Positions 26,408 to 34,318 of a stretch of 64,000 bases of DNA are shown here, in pieces. The stretch comes from Chloroflexota bacterium. Lineage in GTDB: Bacteria > Chloroflexota > Anaerolineae > J102. The notes below the pieces were generated by a model. It did no database searches. It worked only from the letters and a program-made list of their open reading frames with translations, and was not told where the DNA came from. Within the stretch, counting starts at the first letter, position 1, and each line of letters opens with the position of its first letter. The stretch covers positions 1-64,000 of the forward strand of contig JAKOVD010000197.1 in assembly GCA_029782215.1 (NCBI GenBank), in the 5' to 3' direction. A program made the position numbers and the translations under genes.

Positions 26408-27643
26408 TCAGATGCCTGCGGCAGCGACCCCGCCGGCCCGCTCCGGGCTGCGCTGCAGGATATCGAGCAGGATTGGGGGGATCCGATCGAGGTCAGAGGT
26501 CATCCCCAGGAGATAGCAGGGTACCTGCCGTGTCAGCAACGACATGGCCTGAAGGGCCGCGCTGCCCGAGCCGGTAAGCTGCGTGATGGTGGTCTCGGCC
26601 AAGGCTTTGAGCGCGCTCGAGGGCGCGACCGGAATCACCCTGGGTTCGTCCAGCTCGGCGATGTAGCGGGGCAGCACGACGGCCTTGAGAGGGAATTCCC
26701 TGATGAGCCTGGCGGGTAGATGTTCGTGCACGAACATCATGGGTTTCTCGGCCGCAGCCTCCTCCCCCTCCGCGACTCGATCGGGGTTGCTGATTCGTCC
26801 CGACATCCAGGGGAAGCGCACGAAGTCCGCCGTTCCTTTCACTTTGGCCGTGTTGTAGAGGCTGTAGACCTGCGGCGGCCGCGCCTGCTGGACAGCCACC
26901 AGGCAGTAGTCGTCACCGGCATAGCACAGCTCGGAGGCAAGGCTCGCCAGGGCCGCGGTGGATTTTCCTGATCCCCCGCGTCCGGCCAGGAGGAGGCCGC
27001 CCTCGACCAGCCCAACCGCCCCGCCGTGCAGCATGTGGAAGCCGCAGTGCTCAAACCACCAGGAAAGCAGGGTCCGCAGGGGCGCCCCGGCCTCATACCA
27101 GGGGAGAGTGCGCCAGTCGGGGGTCCAGAAGATGCCCTGGCCCTGTTCGAGATCGAGCAGGCTCAGGATGTCGGTGTCATAGCCTTCCAGGGCGGCGCGG
27201 CAGCGATCGCTGCTGTAGTCCAGGATCTCTCCGCGCACGCCGCGGTCCTCGAGCCAGGTGATGCGCAGCAAACGCATAAGGCTCGCGGCGAGCATTGGCA
27301 GCGGGCGACCCGTGGAAGCGCTGTCCCACACAAAGAGGGTGACATCAGGCTTGTCCGGGCGTTGGGTGCGCAAGTGCGCCAGGGCGCGGGTGAGCGCCGG
27401 CCTGAGCGCGGTCCCGGCAAAGCGCAGACACAGGACCTTGGGGCCGATTCGAAAGTAGTCCTCGACCCGGTCGTCCTCATTCCCTGCGCCCGCCAGCGCC
27501 TCGGCTTCCAAGAAGCCGTCCTGGACGATGCGGAACAGCTCCCGCCGATCGGCGTCCAGCAGCGCCGACATGGAGACCTGGCCGCCGTCGAAGGGGAAGG
27601 GGCCGGCTGCCTGGCGAGGCCGGGGGGGTGTCTGCTCAACCAT
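26408..27643 (-). CDS. HPr-kinase-like (HprK-related) kinase
   Basis: The ATG at 27643, 32 bp after the PqqD-like stop, gives 411 residues; an upstream ATG at 27706 would overlap that gene. The C-terminal half has the HprK P-loop layout: HMLHGGAVGLVEGGLLLAG, then Walker A GRGGSGKST near residues 220-228, then CYAGDDYCLV in place of the usual DD strand. The N-terminal half is unlike HPr kinase, and no HPr or PTS gene is present. HprK-related kinases of this sort occur beside PqqD-like proteins, and one group phosphorylates lasso precursors on a C-terminal Ser. Here it sits directly after a PqqD-like protein in a glycan operon. Its substrate is unknown; the PqqD-like protein's own tail is a candidate. 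Confidence 0.75.
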   Translation of the reverse strand: MVEQTPPRPRQAAGPFPFDGGQVSMSALLDADRRELFRIVQDGFLEAEALAGAGNEDDRVEDYFRIGPKVLCLRFAGTALRPALTRALAHLRTQRPDKPDVTLFVWDSASTGRPLPMLAASLMRLLRITWLEDRGVRGEILDYSSDRCRAALEGYDTDILSLLDLEQGQGIFWTPDWRTLPWYEAGAPLRTLLSWWFEHCGFHMLHGGAVGLVEGGLLLAGRGGSGKSTAALASLASELCYAGDDYCLVAVQQARPPQVYSLYNTAKVKGTADFVRFPWMSGRISNPDRVAEGEEAAAEKPMMFVHEHLPARLIREFPLKAVVLPRYIAELDEPRVIPVAPSSALKALAETTITQLTGSGSAALQAMSLLTRQVPCYLLGMTSDLDRIPPILLDILQRSPERAGGVAAAGI

Positions 27644-27675
27644 GGCGTCTGGTGACGCGTCCCGGACCACTGTTC

Positions 27676-28140
27676 CTAGCCTTGGACACCGCTGGCATGA
27701 GGCCAACCCTGGTCGCCTACTTCGTGAATCGGATCGAGCAGCAGCAGCTCCTGCATATCGTCAAAGCGCTCCAAAAGGGGCGTTTTGTAGGGTAACCTGG
27801 CCGGCGGCGGGCTGCCGACAGACCGGTGGGCAGCCCCCGTGTGGCCGTCATGGGCTGCGGACGGCGCCGTCGCAATCAGCTCTTCGGCCAGCAGCGATGC
27901 CACCAGGGCGTTGACGTCGTTGATGATCTCCACCAGGCTGCCGTCATAGCGCCGGTAAGTGTCCTCGACGATCTCGCCCAGACTGTAGCCCTGGCCGATC
28001 AGCGTCCAGATGCTCGCGCCTACGGCATCGAGGCTGTAGTAGACGCCGCTCTTCAGGTTGATGATCGCCGCTTCTCCATCCTCGAAGACCTGGTGAACGA
28101 CGTGAGGTGAGTTGACGCGATAGAGGGTAGCTGTGGTCAA
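27676..28140 (-). CDS. PqqD-like (RRE fold) protein with RiPP-leader-like C-terminal tail
   Basis: I place the start at TTG 28140 (154 residues) because GGAGG lies 6 bp upstream. The ATG at 28266 has less support and would overlap the preceding gene. Residues 1 to about 85 are a PqqD domain: VNSPHVVHQVFEDGEAAIINL, SGVYYSLDAVGASIWTLI, then the helical SLGEIVEDTYRRYD. PqqD domains are the RiPP recognition element, which binds leader peptides. After a variable linker, residues 117-154 contain YKTPLLERF, which fits the Y-x-x-P-x-L motif of lasso and related leaders. DDMQELLLLDPIHEV and a short GWP-containing end follow. I infer a recogniser fused to, or mimicking, a leader-core peptide. It is followed by the HprK-like kinase. 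Confidence 0.75.
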   Translation of the reverse strand: MTTATLYRVNSPHVVHQVFEDGEAAIINLKSGVYYSLDAVGASIWTLIGQGYSLGEIVEDTYRRYDGSLVEIINDVNALVASLLAEELIATAPSAAHDGHTGAAHRSVGSPPPARLPYKTPLLERFDDMQELLLLDPIHEVGDQGWPHASGVQG

Positions 28141-28222
28141 TGCGGTCCTCCGTTTGGGGGCAAAATACGGGCGTTGACAGCCCGGCAGAGTGGCATCCTG
28201 GGATGCGAAGAGGGCGTCGCTG

Positions 28223-30229
28223 TCACCAGCGTTCAAGTCCGGCAGGTGAATGACGATTCGCGGCAAGCTGTTGGGCCGCCATCCTCCAGGCCTGAACTTC
28301 AGCTTCCAGGCGGTCGATTTCCGCCCAGAGCTTCATGTGCTCGCCTGCCGCCGGGGCGGAGCGATCCGGGGCGGAGGGGGCGCCGGATGCCGTCAGGTCC
28401 TCCAGGGTCCTGGCGATTTCCCTTGTTTGCGCCAGCGCCGTCCCGAGATCGTCATTGAGCAGACTGGTGCGGATAGTGTCAAGCGCCCACAGGATCGCGC
28501 CCCGCAGACCGCTGGCGCCGGCGCCGGAGGTGGCTGATGCCGGCAGGTAGGCCTGTGACAGTTGGATCGAGCGGCGGCGATCGGCCAGGTCGGCGCCGTC
28601 CAGGCGGATGCGCGCTGAGGCCGAACCTTCGTGCTGGCGCCAGCAGGCGAGAGCGGCGGGCTCGTACCAGACCGGTCCGAGGACCGCGAGACGCTTGTAC
28701 ATGTCCCAGTCGGCGCAGTAAAGCAGGCCGGTGTGGTAACCGCCGATCTCCTCATAGCTGCGGCGTTTGACGACGATGCTCGGCGTCAGAATGCGCTGTT
28801 CGGCAGCCAGCCGCGCCGTCAGGTCGGCCAGGATGCCTGGGGATTCACGCTCTGGCTCCTGCACCCACCGCACCTGACCCACGTCATCGATGCCGGCGCC
28901 GCGGCAGTAGGCCGCCGTCAGGCCGGGCAGCGTCGCACAAGGCGAGTGCAGGCGCGCATAGAAGCCGGGCAGGACGCGATCATCCTGGTGCAGCAGGTGC
29001 ACCCATTCGCCGTGCGCCCGCTGCACGCAGGTGTTCCAGTTCGCCACCAGGCCCACATTGGACGCCTGGCGATAGAACGAGACCCGGCTGCCGCCGCAGG
29101 CAGAGACCAGGGCGGCGACGTCCACGGTGGTGCTGGCGTCGTCCACGACTTCGATCTGCATGACATCGCTGTCCGGGGCGAGGGCGAGCAGGCCTGTGAG
29201 GGTCTCGACCAGGTAGTCGGGCTGCGGATTGAACGTCGGGATCATCACCGACCAGAAGGGCCTGCCCTCTTCCGTTGCCGGTGCGATGGCAGGGATGGCG
29301 TCTCCCTGGCTGGTCTTGAAGGCAAGCAGACCGCCGAGACGGCGCTGTCTGCCGGCATCGCCGGCGGTCTGAGCCGGAGCAGCGATGGCCGGTGCAGGTT
29401 CTTCCTGGCCGGGCTTCGAACCCTCCACCCAGAAATGGCGCCGCCACGGCCTGGACGTGTCAAAGATGGCGTCGAGGGTGCTGGCGCCGGTGGCGTCGAG
29501 CCGCGTCAAGTCGGAGCGCTCGGGCCAGCTCAGCGGCGCGCTGGCGGACACCCGGTCGCTGTGCCAATCCCTGGCGCGTTCTGCTTCCGCGAACCGGCGG
29601 TTGCCGTACTTGGCGGCAGCGTGCGCACGGCTGAGGAACATGTAGTGGCGAAGGATGAACGCCTGCGGGCAGACACGCCGGCCTGGGAAGAGCACCTGGT
29701 GGCCAGCATGCGTCACCAGGTCAACCCGGGCCTGCTTCTTCCAGGCGTTGATGCGAAAACGGTCCGGCGATTCCGGCTCGTAGTAGTAGTAATCGCGCAT
29801 CTCTGCCACATAATCGCGCCCCGCGAACGATTCCTCGTCTGTCACCGGCACAAAGACGAACTCGTCAAAGTCGATGGCGTTCCAACCCTGCCGGTCGACG
29901 GCGGCGATGCCTTGTGCCAGCGTGCGGAACGGAGGCGGCGCCTGACGGATCTCATCCGCATCCTGGTGGATGAACCAGTCGGCGTCGATCTCCGTCGCCA
30001 GCGCCTCCTTCTGGCGGAGCTGGTCTTCGAGGCTGAACACGCCCGTGAAGGGCAGATGCTCGATGCGCATGACCCCGCGCTCCAGGTAGGATTCGGCGAT
30101 GGCGAGAGTCTCGTCATCAGAGCCATGGTCGATGAGGCAGGTCTCGACGCCTTGCCCGTGCAGGTGTTGCAGGCAGCGGGCGAGGTAGCGCGCCTCATTC
30201 CGAACCGTCAGCAGGGCGACGATACGCAC
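28223..30229 (-). CDS. dual GT2 glycosyltransferase
   Basis: The protein has 668 residues from GTG 30229; GAGGG lies about 12 bp upstream. Residues 1 to about 220 form a GT2-like domain starting MRIVALLTVRNEARYLARCL with the acidic motif FIHQDADEIR. Residues about 325-560 are a second GT2 domain with WSVMIPTFNPQPDYL, EVVDDASTT and HLLHQDDRVLPGFY. The last ~70 residues are helical and may form a coiled coil. It is the first gene of the 13-gene operon, about 140 bp downstream of the predicted promoter. It is a predicted cytoplasmic transferase of surface glycan synthesis. Confidence 0.82.
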   Translation of the reverse strand: MRIVALLTVRNEARYLARCLQHLHGQGVETCLIDHGSDDETLAIAESYLERGVMRIEHLPFTGVFSLEDQLRQKEALATEIDADWFIHQDADEIRQAPPPFRTLAQGIAAVDRQGWNAIDFDEFVFVPVTDEESFAGRDYVAEMRDYYYYEPESPDRFRINAWKKQARVDLVTHAGHQVLFPGRRVCPQAFILRHYMFLSRAHAAAKYGNRRFAEAERARDWHSDRVSASAPLSWPERSDLTRLDATGASTLDAIFDTSRPWRRHFWVEGSKPGQEEPAPAIAAPAQTAGDAGRQRRLGGLLAFKTSQGDAIPAIAPATEEGRPFWSVMIPTFNPQPDYLVETLTGLLALAPDSDVMQIEVVDDASTTVDVAALVSACGGSRVSFYRQASNVGLVANWNTCVQRAHGEWVHLLHQDDRVLPGFYARLHSPCATLPGLTAAYCRGAGIDDVGQVRWVQEPERESPGILADLTARLAAEQRILTPSIVVKRRSYEEIGGYHTGLLYCADWDMYKRLAVLGPVWYEPAALACWRQHEGSASARIRLDGADLADRRRSIQLSQAYLPASATSGAGASGLRGAILWALDTIRTSLLNDDLGTALAQTREIARTLEDLTASGAPSAPDRSAPAAGEHMKLWAEIDRLEAEVQAWRMAAQQLAANRHSPAGLERW

Positions 30230-30370
30230 GGGTCAACGACCCTCATGAGTCAGTGAAAAGAGGGCTGGACGATCCGGAATGGTGTTCAAGGGTCCGGAGG
30301 CGTGAACGGGAACTGGGTTTGGATTGGGCTGCGCTGTCCGGCGCCGGCTCTGCACCGTAGTGACAGTACG
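30230..30370 (-). other. 5' leader of the glycan operon
   Basis: About 140 nt lie between the predicted transcription start and the first start codon. I see no clear riboswitch fold or leader ORF. The length is enough for post-transcriptional control, but none is demonstrated. Confidence 0.35.
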
Positions 30371-30376
30371 GGCGAG

Positions 30377-30406
30377 ACTATACCGTGCGCCAAAGCCGCA
30401 AGTCAA
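30377..30406 (-). promoter_or_regulatory. sigma-70-like promoter of the 13-gene glycan operon
   Basis: On the minus strand TTGACT (30406-30401) and TATAGT (30382-30377) are separated by 18 bp, each one or two mismatches from the consensus. The element lies between the stop of the MFS gene and the first glycan gene, the right place to start the operon. It is the best-formed promoter in the window. Confidence 0.6.
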
Positions 30407-30432
30407 ACGAGCGCCGGGCTCTGATTTTTTCC

Positions 30433-31878
30433 CTACTTGGTGGCCGGCAGCATCTGATCCGCGGGTTGGGGTCGGGCGGGACCTTTGCCGCGCACGAACG
30501 AGGTGACAATGCCCACGCAGGCCAGGGCGGTGGCGGCGAGCAAGCTGGCCTGAAAACCGGCATACAGTCCCGCCTCGCCCGCGTGGTTGGCCCGGATGGT
30601 CGTGAAGACAGCCCCGGCAAGACCCACGCCCAGGACCATGCCCACGTTGCGTGCGGTTGCCAGGACACCTGCGGCCACACCCTGACGGTGGCGCGGCGCC
30701 GAGCCCATCAGGGCGCTTGTGTTGGGAGCGATGAAGATGCCGATGCCGAGGCCGACGATGCCGAGCGCGAGCGGAACCATGTACAGGGGTGAGACGGGAC
30801 CCAGGTGCGACAGATAAAAGAGCCCGCCGGCGAGGATGGCCATGCCCAGCGTGCTGAGCAGGCGCGAACCGATCCGGTCCGAAAGTGTGCCGCTGATCGG
30901 CGCCACGACGGCCATGACCAGCGGCTCGGCGGTCATCAGCAGACCTGCCTGGGCGGTGTTGAGCCCGCGGCCGTCCTCAAGATAGAAGGGCAGCAGGAAG
31001 ATCATGGTGTACAGGCAGACATAGTTCAACACGGCCGACACCGTCGCGGCCGTGAAGATGCGATGCCTGAAGAGACCCAGGTCAAGCATCGGATCGCGCA
31101 CACGTCTCTCGATGTTCACAAACAGCACCAACATGAGCGCCGAGGCGAGCAGCAGCCCGATCACGGCCGGGGAATTCCATCCCCAGGAGCTGCCCTGATT
31201 CAAGGCGAGCATCAGGCCTACCAGGCCCAGCATGAAGGTGGTGGCGCCGGCCAGGTCGAAGCGTTCGTCCGACCTCGAAGGGAGGTCGCGCGGAATGAAG
31301 CGGATGCACAACGCCAGCGCCAACAAGCCGATCGGAACATTGATGTAGAACACAGCCCGCCACGAGAACTGGCTGGCCAGCCAACCACCCAACGAGGGGC
31401 CCACGGTGAGGCCGAGGTAGGTCATGGTGGCCTGCAGACCCAGCGCCTGGCCGCGCTGGGCGGGCGGGAAATTGCGCGTCAGGATCGCTGGTCCATTGGC
31501 GAACAGGATCGCCGCACCGATGGCCTGCAAACCTCGAAACGCGACCAGCGCTCCGACCGACGGCGCCAGCCCGCACAGCGCCGAGCCGGCCACGAAGATG
31601 CCGAAACCCAACAGGTACACCGACTTGTGCCCGCGCAGGTCGCCGAGCCGGCCGAAGCTGAGCAGAAGGCCGCTGACGACCAGCAGATAGACGGTGACCA
31701 CCCATTCGATGCTGGTGATGCTGCTGCCAAAGCTGGCGTTGACCTGCGGCAGGACAATGTTGACCACACTGCTGTCAAGGGCCGACATGAATGTGCCGAC
31801 GCCAACGGCGACCAGCACCAGCCACTTGGCATTGGCCGCCGGCGCCGGTTCCTGGCGTGTCCTTTGATCTGCGTTCAC
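30433..31878 (-). CDS. MFS drug exporter, 14-TM DHA2 family
   Basis: The protein has 481 residues and about 14 hydrophobic segments. TM1 carries FMSALDSSVVNIVLPQV, matching the LDxTVVNVALP motif of DHA2 (EmrB/QacA-like) exporters. The loop LSFGRLGDLRGHKSVYLLG is MFS motif A, and the motif C region GLTVGPSLGGWLA is also present. It should export a hydrophobic or cationic compound using the proton gradient. No TetR or MarR regulator is next to it, which is unusual for the family. It is probably not part of the glycan operon, because a promoter separates them. Confidence 0.88.
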   Translation of the reverse strand: MNADQRTRQEPAPAANAKWLVLVAVGVGTFMSALDSSVVNIVLPQVNASFGSSITSIEWVVTVYLLVVSGLLLSFGRLGDLRGHKSVYLLGFGIFVAGSALCGLAPSVGALVAFRGLQAIGAAILFANGPAILTRNFPPAQRGQALGLQATMTYLGLTVGPSLGGWLASQFSWRAVFYINVPIGLLALALCIRFIPRDLPSRSDERFDLAGATTFMLGLVGLMLALNQGSSWGWNSPAVIGLLLASALMLVLFVNIERRVRDPMLDLGLFRHRIFTAATVSAVLNYVCLYTMIFLLPFYLEDGRGLNTAQAGLLMTAEPLVMAVVAPISGTLSDRIGSRLLSTLGMAILAGGLFYLSHLGPVSPLYMVPLALGIVGLGIGIFIAPNTSALMGSAPRHRQGVAAGVLATARNVGMVLGVGLAGAVFTTIRANHAGEAGLYAGFQASLLAATALACVGIVTSFVRGKGPARPQPADQMLPATK

Positions 31879-31959
31879 GATGCGACTCCGGGTCTAGCCC
31901 GCATGGCGGCGTCCTTTCCCCGCACAGGGATCAGTGCTCATGGGTGAGGGGACAACGTT

Positions 31960-32529
31960 CTAGCGACAGGCGATGAGGATTTCGTTGTGCCTGAGAAAAG
32001 GCAGCGTCCACGGCGGATCGTAGCGGGCAAGCTGTGGCGAACCCAGGGGCTCCAACCCGCGCGCTGCCATCCAGGCAGAGAGAGCCTCGGTCTTGGTCTT
32101 GACTTTGGCTTCTCCGGCATAGCCGGAGAAAGAGATGGCGGCTGCCTTTCGTTCCGGGATCTCACGCAGCGTCACCCGCGGATTGTTGGGCAAGGGCAAG
32201 GTGGCCAGGCGATAGCGGGAAGGCATGACGAAGCTGACATGCCAACGCTCGGCGTCGCCCTGGACCAGGACCGGGGCCGTCATGTCGATCTTCTGCGAGG
32301 CAGCCTCCACGGTCACGGGCGCCGTCATGGCGATTTTCTCTCCCGATGAACCGGCCTGCGTGCGGTTGTCACCAAAAATGTAGCCGGCGATCAGCCGGAA
32401 CCCGGTGTTGGTGGCCCGATCCAGGGAACCTTCGACCGTGGTTTCGGCCACGATCATGGGCGTGTAGAGCCTGAGCTCGAATTCGCCGGACTTCTCCAGG
32501 GATTGAAAAGCGGGCCTTTCTGTAGTCAT
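31960..32529 (-). CDS. SOUL family heme-binding-like protein
   Basis: The start at ATG 32529 gives 189 residues, matching the family length; the 31-residue upstream extension in the same frame looks non-coding. The protein has FELRLYTPMIVAETTVEG, FRLIAGYIFGDN, then EKIAMTAPVTVE and KIDMTAPVLVQ, which together are the SOUL/HBP signature. Family members bind tetrapyrroles in eukaryotes; bacterial roles are poorly known. There is no signal peptide, so it is cytoplasmic. It lies between the MFS gene and an iron-sulfur operon, all on the minus strand, with gaps of about 80 and 225 bp. Confidence 0.85.
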   Translation of the reverse strand: MTTERPAFQSLEKSGEFELRLYTPMIVAETTVEGSLDRATNTGFRLIAGYIFGDNRTQAGSSGEKIAMTAPVTVEAASQKIDMTAPVLVQGDAERWHVSFVMPSRYRLATLPLPNNPRVTLREIPERKAAAISFSGYAGEAKVKTKTEALSAWMAARGLEPLGSPQLARYDPPWTLPFLRHNEILIACR

Positions 32530-32755
32530 GTGCGTGCCAGAAACCAGGGGGATGAAGGGGTGTGCCGAACCGCCGCAGGGCGACGCCGAGCCGACAGTTG
32601 CACGAGCTCTCGCCGCCGTCACGGTGCGCTCAGGCTAGCACTGCCTGACGCCGGAATGCAAGTATCCGGCTGCTTCCCGCCGGCCAGCCGGACCCGGTGT
32701 TCGGCATTCTATGTCGCGGTGACAGCCGGCGAAGGGGAGGGTGCGAACGTCTCCA

Positions 32756-34294
32756 TCACCCTGGCGCCGCCACACCCAGGTCCGTCGGCGCGTAGACACG
32801 GATGGCCGCCTGCCCGGCCAGCGGGCAGTGGTTTTCGCAGATGCCGCAGCCGATGCAGCGCTCCTGCAGCACGTGCGGGCGCTTGAGGGTCGTGGGTTGT
32901 CCATCAGACGTCCACGCTTCGATTTCCTCAAGCTGGATGGCCTTGTCGGGGAGCGGGCACATCTCCTCGCAGGTGATGCAGTTGCGACCACTGGCCCACG
33001 GCAGGCAGCGGTTGCGGTCGACATAAGCATGTCCAATCACCGCCAGGCGTTTCTCGTCAAGCGTCAGCCGGGGGATGGCGCCGGTCGGGCATGACTGCCC
33101 GCAGGCGCTGCAGGAGAAATCGCAGTAGCCAAGGCGCGGCACCAGCACCGGCGTCCAGAGCCCGCCCCATCCCGCAGTCGTCAGGCTGGGCTGCAGGCCC
33201 GAGGTCGGGCAGACTTTGAGGCAGATGCCGCAGCGCACGCAGCGGGCGAGGAAGTCGGGGTCGGCGGCGCCCGGCGGGCGCAGCAGGAAGGGCTGGGGGT
33301 GTTCGGCTGCCGGTTCGGCTGCCCCCAGGCCCACGAGCGCGATGGCCCCCAGGGCCGACGCGATGAAGACCCTCCGGGAGGGATCATAGGGCTGCCAGGC
33401 TGCCGGCGTCAGATGGCCGCGGAACTGCTGGCCAGCCTTGGCGCAGTTCGGCACGCATTCAAGACACATGATGCACTCAGAGGGGTCGCTTGCGTAGTGC
33501 CGCGCAGCATCGATCGTCCCGGTCGGGCAGGCCCGTGCACAGCGGGCGCACTCGACACAGAGGCTACTCGTCGTGCGGCGCAACCAGGCGACCTTGCTGA
33601 CCAGGCCGAGCAGGGCGCCCAGCGGGCACAAGTAGCGACACCAAAAGCGGGCGCGCCAGGCATTCAACGCCAGCACGGCCACGAACAGAACCACGGCCAG
33701 AACACCCAGACCGTACACGGGCTGGTACATCGGCAGCACCGCTCCCCGCAGGTAGTTGTCGACGGCTACGACCGCATCCTGCAGACCGGGGACCGGCAGT
33801 CCGGCCACGGCCCGTTCGGTGCCGGAGAGGTTCGCCACTAACGCCGGCCAGGCAGCGACGGCCGCGGTGCGGTAGAGCAGCGTGATCGGGTCCAGGAACA
33901 TGAGGCTGAGGTTGCCCAGCAGAGCTGCCAGCAGGATCAGACCCAGCAGAAAATACTTGACCTGGCGCCAACGCGGCGCCAGGTCTGCTTCTTTCGGCGC
34001 CGGTTTGTGCGCTGGGACCCAGTCGAGTACGGTGCCCAACGGGCACAACCAACCGCACCAGGCCCGTCCGGCGATGAGCGCCAGCGCCAGCGCTATGATC
34101 GCACCGACGAGCAAAGCCGGCGCCAGGCGTCGCGCAGCCAGCATCCCTGCCAACCCGACCAGCGGGTCCAGGCGGAAGAACAGGTCCGCCGGGAGGAAAG
34201 CCACCCGCCCGGCGGCCACCAGCAACGCAACGAAGAGGACGAACGCCAGTCCCTGCACCCACGGGCGCAGCCGGCGCAAGGTGCTTGCGGTCAT
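32756..34294 (-). CDS. NapH/MauN-like membrane iron-sulfur protein
   Basis: The protein has 512 residues. The N-terminal half has four or five membrane segments and two CxxxCP motifs of the NapH/NosR type (AWCGWLCPLG, FWCRYLCPLG). The rest is ferredoxin-like, with Cys clusters CVECARCARACP, CIMCLECVPNC, CVRCGICLKVCP, CSACGQSCP, CITCEEMCP and CIGCGICENHCP. That is enough for about five or six [4Fe-4S] sites. A second hydrophobic segment (IASALGAIALVGLGAA) interrupts the ferredoxin part. It should carry electrons across or along the cytoplasmic membrane; donor and acceptor are unknown. It follows a DUF362 gene by 24 bp, a pairing that suggests they work together. Confidence 0.82.
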   Translation of the reverse strand: MTASTLRRLRPWVQGLAFVLFVALLVAAGRVAFLPADLFFRLDPLVGLAGMLAARRLAPALLVGAIIALALALIAGRAWCGWLCPLGTVLDWVPAHKPAPKEADLAPRWRQVKYFLLGLILLAALLGNLSLMFLDPITLLYRTAAVAAWPALVANLSGTERAVAGLPVPGLQDAVVAVDNYLRGAVLPMYQPVYGLGVLAVVLFVAVLALNAWRARFWCRYLCPLGALLGLVSKVAWLRRTTSSLCVECARCARACPTGTIDAARHYASDPSECIMCLECVPNCAKAGQQFRGHLTPAAWQPYDPSRRVFIASALGAIALVGLGAAEPAAEHPQPFLLRPPGAADPDFLARCVRCGICLKVCPTSGLQPSLTTAGWGGLWTPVLVPRLGYCDFSCSACGQSCPTGAIPRLTLDEKRLAVIGHAYVDRNRCLPWASGRNCITCEEMCPLPDKAIQLEEIEAWTSDGQPTTLKRPHVLQERCIGCGICENHCPLAGQAAIRVYAPTDLGVAAPG

Positions 34295-34318
34295 GAGGAC
34301 CTTTCTCCGCAGCCTGCC

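Noticed and set aside
26408-27643. True HPr kinase/phosphorylase (hprK)
   Set aside because: Only the P-loop half matches, the N-terminal half differs, and no HPr or PTS genes are present.
26408-28140. Complete lasso-peptide cluster
   Set aside because: No transglutaminase-like protease (B2) or Asn-synthetase-like cyclase is present in the window, so only the accessory-type genes match.
28631-30256. Plus-strand ORF of 541 codons opposite the dual GT2 gene
   Set aside because: It is antisense to two clear GT2 domains, with no recognisable fold.
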